Of a stretch of DNA of 64,000 bases, positions 59,476-64,000 are shown in pieces. Every line of letters begins with the position of its first letter. The first letter of the stretch is position 1. The notes below the pieces were generated by a model, which had not been told where the DNA came from, did no database searches, and saw nothing but the letters and a program-made list of their open reading frames with translations. The stretch spans positions 105,376-169,375 of the forward strand of contig DAITBA010000006.1 in the NCBI GenBank assembly GCA_036824005.1, read 5' to 3'. The position numbers were made by a program, and so were the translations under genes. This DNA is from DAITBA01 sp036824005 (GTDB taxonomy: Bacteria; Pseudomonadota; Gammaproteobacteria; Burkholderiales; Rhodocyclaceae).

Positions 59476-60282
59476 CTATGCCAGTTTCAGTGCCCAATAG
59501 TCGTAGTACCCGGTGCGATACACGTCCTGCACCACGAGGTGATCCACGCCATTGGCGGTGATGATGTTCTCGACGGAATTGCCGTAGCCCGGCACGCTGT
59601 ACATGCCGTCCAGTTCGCCAAGGCCCTGCATCACGAAGGGCAACAGCGGATAGCTGCCATCCGGCGCTTCGCGCTGATTGCTGCCCCAGGTGCCCGGCCA
59701 GAAATACGGACTGCTGTTCCAGGTGCCCGTGGGCGACCAGTACGCTCCGGAATAGCCGGCCGTGCGCGGAAGATGGTTGCGGTAGGTGTAGGCGTTGCTC
59801 CAGCGCGTCGAGCCGTTGTACGAGCCACCCACCACCAGGGGATACGGATATTGGGCCGGCGTGGCATAGGGCAGGAACAGCCCGAGGTGCACGCACTCGT
59901 AGTAGGTGCCGGTCTTGACCACCACGACGATGCGACGACCGTTGGCGACGAACCAGTACGGCATCGCCGACAGGGTCAGCAGTGCGTAGTAGGTTTGACT
60001 GCTGTTGTACTGAGCATCGAAGGCCACCCCAGGGTTGTAGGTGACATAGCCCCGCAGTTTCCAGTTGCCGTAGTCCGACGATGTCTCCGTCTGGATGGCG
60101 ACATAGATTTCGTCGCTGCCGGCCAGGCCGACGCCCTTGAGCACCAGTTCGGCCGGCGGCCCCGGCACCCAGCGCATGACCTGCCAGCGCTCGTTGGCCG
60201 GCAGCATCTGCTCGGTGACGAAGGCCTTGAGGCGGGTCAGCAGGTCGAGGTAGTCCGAAGCGGTACCGGATGTCCAAGCCAT
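59476..60282 (-). CDS. Phage tail protein, paralogue B
   Basis: A 268-residue protein rich in Tyr, Trp, Gly and Asn (NPGVAFDAQYNSSQTYYALL; SYNGSTRWSNAYTYRNHLPR). The N-terminal helix SDYLDLLTRLKAFVTEQM is shared in style with the following gene. The composition suits an exposed carbohydrate-binding tail protein. It lies nine bases after the tape measure gene and 85 bases before paralogue A. Confidence 0.75.
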   Translation of the reverse strand: MAWTSGTASDYLDLLTRLKAFVTEQMLPANERWQVMRWVPGPPAELVLKGVGLAGSDEIYVAIQTETSSDYGNWKLRGYVTYNPGVAFDAQYNSSQTYYALLTLSAMPYWFVANGRRIVVVVKTGTYYECVHLGLFLPYATPAQYPYPLVVGGSYNGSTRWSNAYTYRNHLPRTAGYSGAYWSPTGTWNSSPYFWPGTWGSNQREAPDGSYPLLPFVMQGLGELDGMYSVPGYGNSVENIITANGVDHLVVQDVYRTGYYDYWALKLA

Positions 60283-60290
60283 GGCAGTTC

Positions 60291-62879
60291 CTAACGCAGA
60301 ATCTCACGCACGGCCGAGCCATTGCGCGAGAGGATGTTGAGAATCGACTTTTCCCCAGCGGGGGAAGTGAGGTAGTCGGCGGCAAGACTGGGATCGATCA
60401 CATTGACGATGCGTACCGCCTGACCGGCCCCACCCCCTGTCGTTGCCGGGGCGGCGGGTGGCACCAGTCCGCCCTCGGCGAAGGCCAGACGCACACCCTG
60501 CCAGCGGGGGACACTGAGTCCGCCGTTCAGGGCATGCAGGAAATCGACGCCGAGCCGGCGCACGGCAGCGGCGCGCAGGACATATTCCCCGGCCGACAGA
60601 CGCGCCGGGATCGAGTCCGAGGTCGAAGTCCCCGGCCCGCTGACCAGGCCACCCGTGGCGAAGCCCTTGAACAGTCCGCTGATGAAGGCACCCAGGCCAC
60701 CATTGCCCCCACTGCCACCACCGCTCCCAATCGCCCCGAACAAACTCTCGGCGAGTTTCTGCGAAGCGATCCGGTTGATCGAGGCCAGGACGCTGCGCGC
60801 AAAATCGGCGAAGGCATCCTTGGCCGACTTGGCGCCCGAGCCGATCTGCTCGAACATCGTGGCAAAGGCGTTCTGGGTGTCACCATTGATGCGGACCGCC
60901 ACCTCGTCCGTCACCGTCTTGAGGCTGGCGATCTCGATCTTCAGCCGCGCCACCCGATTGACCGCTTCCTCGGAACCGGTCGATTGCGCGAGTTGCTCCA
61001 TCTTGGGGATCAGTGCTTCGACCTCCCTTGCCGTCTCGGCCTGCAAACCCAGCAGCGTCTGCCGCATCTGGGTCTCGGTGATGAGCCCCGCCTCCTTCTG
61101 CACCTGGAGTTCCCGACCCCGCAGTGACAGCCGCTCGGTCGCGATCTGGTACTGACGCTCGAAGCGTGCCAGTTCCGCCAGATCCGACTCGACATCAATC
61201 AGCTTCGCCACATCCTGCGTGCCGGCGGTATCGCCCATGCGCTGCAATTGCTCGATCAGGGGTTGATACTCGCGTTGCAGTCGGGCGCGAGTACTGTCAC
61301 CACCCGTGCCTCCCCGCACCTCAGCAAGACGATCCCGCACCCTGGCGAGTTCATTGGCGAGTTGCCGTTCGGCATTGGCCGCCGCATGGGCATTGGCTAC
61401 CTCGATCTCACCGCGTTGTTGTGCCAGAACGGCAATCTCACCGTCGAGCTTCTTGACCTCGGCCATGGCCCGCAGCCTGGTAGCCTCGTCTTTCCCACCA
61501 CGAGCCATTTGTTGCTGGGCACTGCGTTCCTCGGACTTGCGGGAAATGTCCTCGTCGATGGCCGCCTGCTCAAGATGGGTCTTTTGCGCGTAGTAGTCCT
61601 GAATCGACACCAGGCGATCATCGAGTGCCCGGTCGAGGGCGGCCTTCTGCTGATCCAGCCCGGTCTTTAGCAGACGGAATTCAGCGTCGGCCTGTGCCTT
61701 CAGGACAGCCAGGCGCGCTGCACTGTTGTCCTTGGCTTCCGTGCCTTTCTTGATGCAGCGTCCGCCACGCCATTCACCGCCCGAGAGCACGCAGGCCAAG
61801 CGCTGCATGTCTTCTGTCGCCGCGCCCGTATTTCCCGCAGTCGGAGTGGTAGGAACTGGCCCCGCCGGGCGTGCCTGGGGCGGATTGAGGATGCGTGCCG
61901 ACAAGGCATCGACCTCGGCACGCGCCTTGGCCGCATCTTCACGCATGGCTTCGCCGATCGCCGCAAAACCCCGGATGTCGAGGCGGGCCAGCGCGGCGAG
62001 TTGCGCGGCCATGCCACCGATCTCGGTGCCCATCGACTTGAAGACGTAGGTGACATTCACGCCGAGGACGAGAATTGCCTCCAGGGTGGTTTTGAGAGCA
62101 CCGCCGAGAATGGCTGCGAAGCCGGTCGCTTCTCCCTGGCCTTCGCGGATGGCATCAGTGACGACCCGCAAGGGTGCCAGCAACTCGGTAGCCAGCGAAA
62201 TGCCTAACCCGGAAGACGAGGCTTTGAGTGCGGTCAGGTTGTCGTTGAAGGCTTCGGCCGCCTGAGCGGTTTCGGTCGACAACTTCAGTCCGAGCCTTTC
62301 GGCTTCCTGCATCAGTGCGCGGATTCCCGATGACCCCTGATTCAGGAACGGGATCATGTCCATTCCGCTCTTGCCGAAGAGCTTGACCGCCAGTGCCGTC
62401 TTGGTGGCTCCGTCCTCGAAACTGGCGAAGCGATCGGCAATCTCCAGCAGGATCGTGTCCGATGACTTGAGATTACCAGCCGCATCCTCGACCGAAATGC
62501 CGAGCGCCTGGAACAAAGCGGCGCCTTCTCCCAGTCCGGAACGTGCTTCTGTCAGGTTGGCGGAGAGTCCTTTCAGACCGGTCTTTAAGGTATCCAGCCC
62601 GACATCCGACAACTGGGCGGCAAACTGCAGCGTCGACAGGGCCTCGACCGAGATGCCGATCTTCTGCGAGAGCTTGTTCAGTTCATCGGCCGAATCGATC
62701 GCTCCCTTGACCAATGCCGCGAATGCGCCAAGCGTGAGGGAGACACCCAGACCTGCCAGCAATCCCTGCACGCGACGGGTTTCGTCACCGAGACGCCCGA
62801 GGTTGTTCCGGATGCTATCCAGGGCTGTGCGGGTCTGGTCGACGGCAGTGATGAGGATCTGTGCGCGATCGGAAGCCAT
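60291..62879 (-). CDS. Phage tail tape measure protein
   Basis: An 862-residue protein. The N-terminal coiled coil (RAQILITAVDQTRTALDSIR, then GDETRRVQGLLAGLGVSLTL) and hydrophobic stretches are followed by KIGISVEALSTLQFAAQLSD, a common tape measure motif. A long charged coiled coil spans about 400-640. The C-terminus FAEGGLVPPAAPATTGGGAG with FATGGLVSGPGTSTSDSIPA is the usual Gly-rich end. The length predicts a tail of about 130 nm by the rule of about 1.5 angstrom per residue. Confidence 0.95.
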   Translation of the reverse strand: MASDRAQILITAVDQTRTALDSIRNNLGRLGDETRRVQGLLAGLGVSLTLGAFAALVKGAIDSADELNKLSQKIGISVEALSTLQFAAQLSDVGLDTLKTGLKGLSANLTEARSGLGEGAALFQALGISVEDAAGNLKSSDTILLEIADRFASFEDGATKTALAVKLFGKSGMDMIPFLNQGSSGIRALMQEAERLGLKLSTETAQAAEAFNDNLTALKASSSGLGISLATELLAPLRVVTDAIREGQGEATGFAAILGGALKTTLEAILVLGVNVTYVFKSMGTEIGGMAAQLAALARLDIRGFAAIGEAMREDAAKARAEVDALSARILNPPQARPAGPVPTTPTAGNTGAATEDMQRLACVLSGGEWRGGRCIKKGTEAKDNSAARLAVLKAQADAEFRLLKTGLDQQKAALDRALDDRLVSIQDYYAQKTHLEQAAIDEDISRKSEERSAQQQMARGGKDEATRLRAMAEVKKLDGEIAVLAQQRGEIEVANAHAAANAERQLANELARVRDRLAEVRGGTGGDSTRARLQREYQPLIEQLQRMGDTAGTQDVAKLIDVESDLAELARFERQYQIATERLSLRGRELQVQKEAGLITETQMRQTLLGLQAETAREVEALIPKMEQLAQSTGSEEAVNRVARLKIEIASLKTVTDEVAVRINGDTQNAFATMFEQIGSGAKSAKDAFADFARSVLASINRIASQKLAESLFGAIGSGGGSGGNGGLGAFISGLFKGFATGGLVSGPGTSTSDSIPARLSAGEYVLRAAAVRRLGVDFLHALNGGLSVPRWQGVRLAFAEGGLVPPAAPATTGGGAGQAVRIVNVIDPSLAADYLTSPAGEKSILNILSRNGSAVREILR

Positions 62880-62880
62880 G

Positions 62881-63531
62881 TCAGTTGCGGTTCAAATAGC
62901 GATTGATGAATTGAGCCAGTTGCGGCATGGCACGCCGCACCGTCCCGTCAAAGTCGAAGCGGCGTTTCAGGGTGACGCGAGGCACCAGGACAGCGATCGG
63001 GATTTCCTGGCCACGCTTGATCGATTTCGCCCCGGTGCGCTGTCGCTCGGCGCGCTTGAAGCGCGTCAGGGCCGAGGCGTTCTCCTTGATGTTCTCCGCC
63101 ATCAGAATGACTTTGCCGCCTTTGCGAATAAACCAGGCATTGCCGGAACGCATCAGGGTGTCGATCACCCGGGCGAAAGCCTTGCGGCCCATCCGTCGCC
63201 CGGACTCGGTCAGCGGGATCAGCATCTTGCCGGTCAGGGTCGCCCCCCGGACATGCACACCCAGCCAGGAAACCCGAGACCCCACCAGTAAGGCCGGCAA
63301 CCGCGAAGGATCCCGATCCAGCACCTTGGCCCGCATCGAGCGCAGGAAGGCCGGTTTGCGGATCGCCAGGTCGGACTGCATGCGGGTACGCAGTGCGTCT
63401 GTCAGGCTGCGGCTGCTGTCACGCATTCCCAGGCCGACCGCCTTATGGATCGCCTCGCGGCGTGAGCGGGTCCAGGCGGCCAATTCGCCCTTGTCGAGCA
63501 GACCCGAGGTGGTCAGGGAGATTTTGAGCAT
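62881..63531 (-). CDS. DUF6441 family phage protein
   Basis: A 216-residue basic protein found between tail chaperone and tape measure genes. AIHKAVGLGMRDSSRSLTDA, PALLVGSRVSWLGVHVRGAT and IPIAVLVPRVTLKRRFDFDG match DUF6441 wording. It is probably a tail completion or minor tail protein. It overlaps the chaperone extension by 19 bases and lies one base from the tape measure start. Confidence 0.82.
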   Translation of the reverse strand: MLKISLTTSGLLDKGELAAWTRSRREAIHKAVGLGMRDSSRSLTDALRTRMQSDLAIRKPAFLRSMRAKVLDRDPSRLPALLVGSRVSWLGVHVRGATLTGKMLIPLTESGRRMGRKAFARVIDTLMRSGNAWFIRKGGKVILMAENIKENASALTRFKRAERQRTGAKSIKRGQEIPIAVLVPRVTLKRRFDFDGTVRRAMPQLAQFINRYLNRN

Positions 63532-63743
63532 GGTGCGGTGAGACTCTGAATGGCGTTGCGGATGGCCTCGCCCGTTCCCTGGCTGCCAGTGGCGATGACC
63601 GTCAGCAGATTGGCCAGTTGCCGCTGCTCCTGACGATCGATGGCGACGAGCCAGGCGTCGACCTGCGCCAGGGTGTAGTGCCGGATGTCCTGCCAGGCAT
63701 GGCCATGGGCGATCAGGCGCTGGCAGGCGTCGGCCCAGACAAC
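63513..63743 (-). CDS. Tail assembly chaperone extension (GT-like), no own start codon
   Basis: At least 77 codons (VVWADACQRLIAHGHAWQDI, then RHYTLAQVDAWLVAIDRQEQ) overlap the end of the first chaperone frame and read in the -1 frame relative to it. There is no ATG, GTG or TTG near the beginning of the conserved part; the only ATG in the frame, at 63872, gives a nonsensical N-terminus. A seven-T run lies upstream in the first frame. Production as a -1 frameshift fusion, as in lambda G-GT, or initiation at a non-standard codon (GTC/GTT near 63740) is inferred. Confidence 0.7.
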   Translation of the reverse strand, partial: VVWADACQRLIAHGHAWQDIRHYTLAQVDAWLVAIDRQEQRQLANLLTVIATGSQGTGEAIRNAIQSLTAPCSKSP

Positions 63744-64000
63744 TGACTGCCGATGCGACTCACTGCCTCGCCCAGCTTCGGCACCACCCGCTGGATAAAA
63801 AAATCCGCATTCACCTCGAACAGTGCCTGCGCAAGGCAGATCGCCTCGTCTAGCGCCAGACCGACAATCCATTCGCGCGGTTGGCGGCTGGCGATGGCCA
63901 TGGCGTCAATCATGGCCTCGCCGTGACTGCCCAGAAGCCGTAGCCAGTCCGGTTCGATGGCAAGATCCGCCGTGAAGGGCTGAATGGCCTTGGCGAAAGC
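63713..64000 (-). CDS. Phage tail assembly chaperone, first frame (partial, runs off right edge)
   Basis: The frame is open to the window edge and gives 95 residues: AFAKAIQPFTADLAIEPDWL, then RLLGSHGEAMIDAMAIASRQ and LALDEAICLAQALFEVNADF. This is the wording of a small phage tail-region protein placed just before DUF6441 and the tape measure. Internal ATGs at 63905-63913 are in the middle of conserved sequence, so the true start is outside. The frame ends with SGPTPASA at 63713. Confidence 0.78.
   Translation of the reverse strand, partial: AFAKAIQPFTADLAIEPDWLRLLGSHGEAMIDAMAIASRQPREWIVGLALDEAICLAQALFEVNADFFIQRVVPKLGEAVSRIGSQLSGPTPASA
63797..63803 (-). promoter_or_regulatory. Candidate -1 slippery site in the tail chaperone gene
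   Basis: The first frame reads GAT-TTT-TTT-ATC, so seven consecutive T residues on the coding strand fit the X-XXY-YYZ heptamer. A -1 shift here enters the frame that stays open to 63513. No stimulatory structure was worked out. Confidence 0.45.

Larger units (their letters stand above)
51851..64000 (-). mobile_element. Prophage, tail and lysis region (partial, runs off right edge)
   Basis: Sixteen tightly packed minus-strand genes encode tail chaperone, tape measure, tail tip and lysis proteins in the order usual for siphovirus tails. The late operon ends at the lysozyme. Head, packaging, integration and repressor genes are not in the window, so intactness cannot be judged. GC is high and close to that of the host. 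Confidence 0.9.

Noticed and set aside
63513..63872. A separate 119-residue gene beginning at the ATG at 63872
   Set aside because: Its first 40 residues are antiphase reading of the conserved first chaperone frame and look random.

Overview
The window looks like a chromosomal segment of a high-GC betaproteobacterium, most likely of the Rhodocyclales/Nitrosomonadales type. This rests on the block hemA-prfA-prmC-grxD, the argH gene divergent from an AlgZ/AlgR-like pair, the ogt-xerD pair, and the GC-rich codon use of the core genes. This placement is inference; there is no rRNA or other decisive marker in the window.

Region 1 (1-17134) is a cation-homeostasis and envelope-stress cluster, almost entirely on the minus strand. 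From right to left it holds a LysR regulator of the NhaR type (plus strand, divergent), an HPF/RaiA ribosome protector, a Bax-inhibitor-like membrane protein, HtpX, a P-type cation ATPase, a small basic protein, a Kef-type antiporter, a double universal-stress protein and a complete Mrp antiporter operon (A/B fused, C, D, E, F, G). The Mrp genes run on by start/stop overlaps into a Ca/Na exchanger, a chimeric gene remnant and a second E-F-G set that leaves the window at the left edge.

Region 2 (17258-24842, plus strand) carries a periplasmic chalcone-isomerase-like protein, a TAXI-type TRAP transporter with its DUF1850 partner, ogt, xerD, an unknown gene behind a sigma-54-like promoter, an Rdx (SelW-like) protein and a TPMT-family methyltransferase. 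Region 3 (24834-28267) is a candidate self-contained circuit: a PAS/sigma-54 activator, paired inverted repeats, a near-consensus -24/-12 promoter, then an orphan Rieske protein and a SLAC1/TehA channel. Region 4 (28283-38285) is core: an MscS channel with a cyclic-nucleotide domain, AlgR/AlgZ, argH, a Ser/Thr kinase with a cyclic-nucleotide domain, and grxD-prmC-prfA-hemA.

Region 5 (about 38431-51830) is an accessory defence island of visibly lower GC. It opens with three 59-bp tandem repeats. It contains a controller-regulated restriction-modification system (C and R on the minus strand, M divergent, C-box-like repeats between), a nuclease-ATPase fusion downstream of R, and a tight six-gene minus-strand operon: ribbon-helix-helix regulator, NADAR N-glycosidase, SIS-HAD fusion, phosphoribosyltransferase-like protein, AAA-type ATPase and an unknown Rossmann-like protein. 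The last operon is the best candidate for an undescribed nucleotide- or sugar-based conflict system.

Region 6 (51851-64000, minus strand) is the tail and lysis part of a siphovirus-like prophage: tail chaperone with a likely frameshift extension, DUF6441 protein, tape measure, tail proteins, a J-like tip protein, DUF2793, DUF6127, a 3TM holin and a GH24 lysozyme. Head genes and integrase are not in the window. No tRNA, rRNA or CRISPR array was seen. The three gene-free stretches over 300 bases (22767-23115, 26184-26552, 38286-38731) are described under the regulatory and repeat entries.
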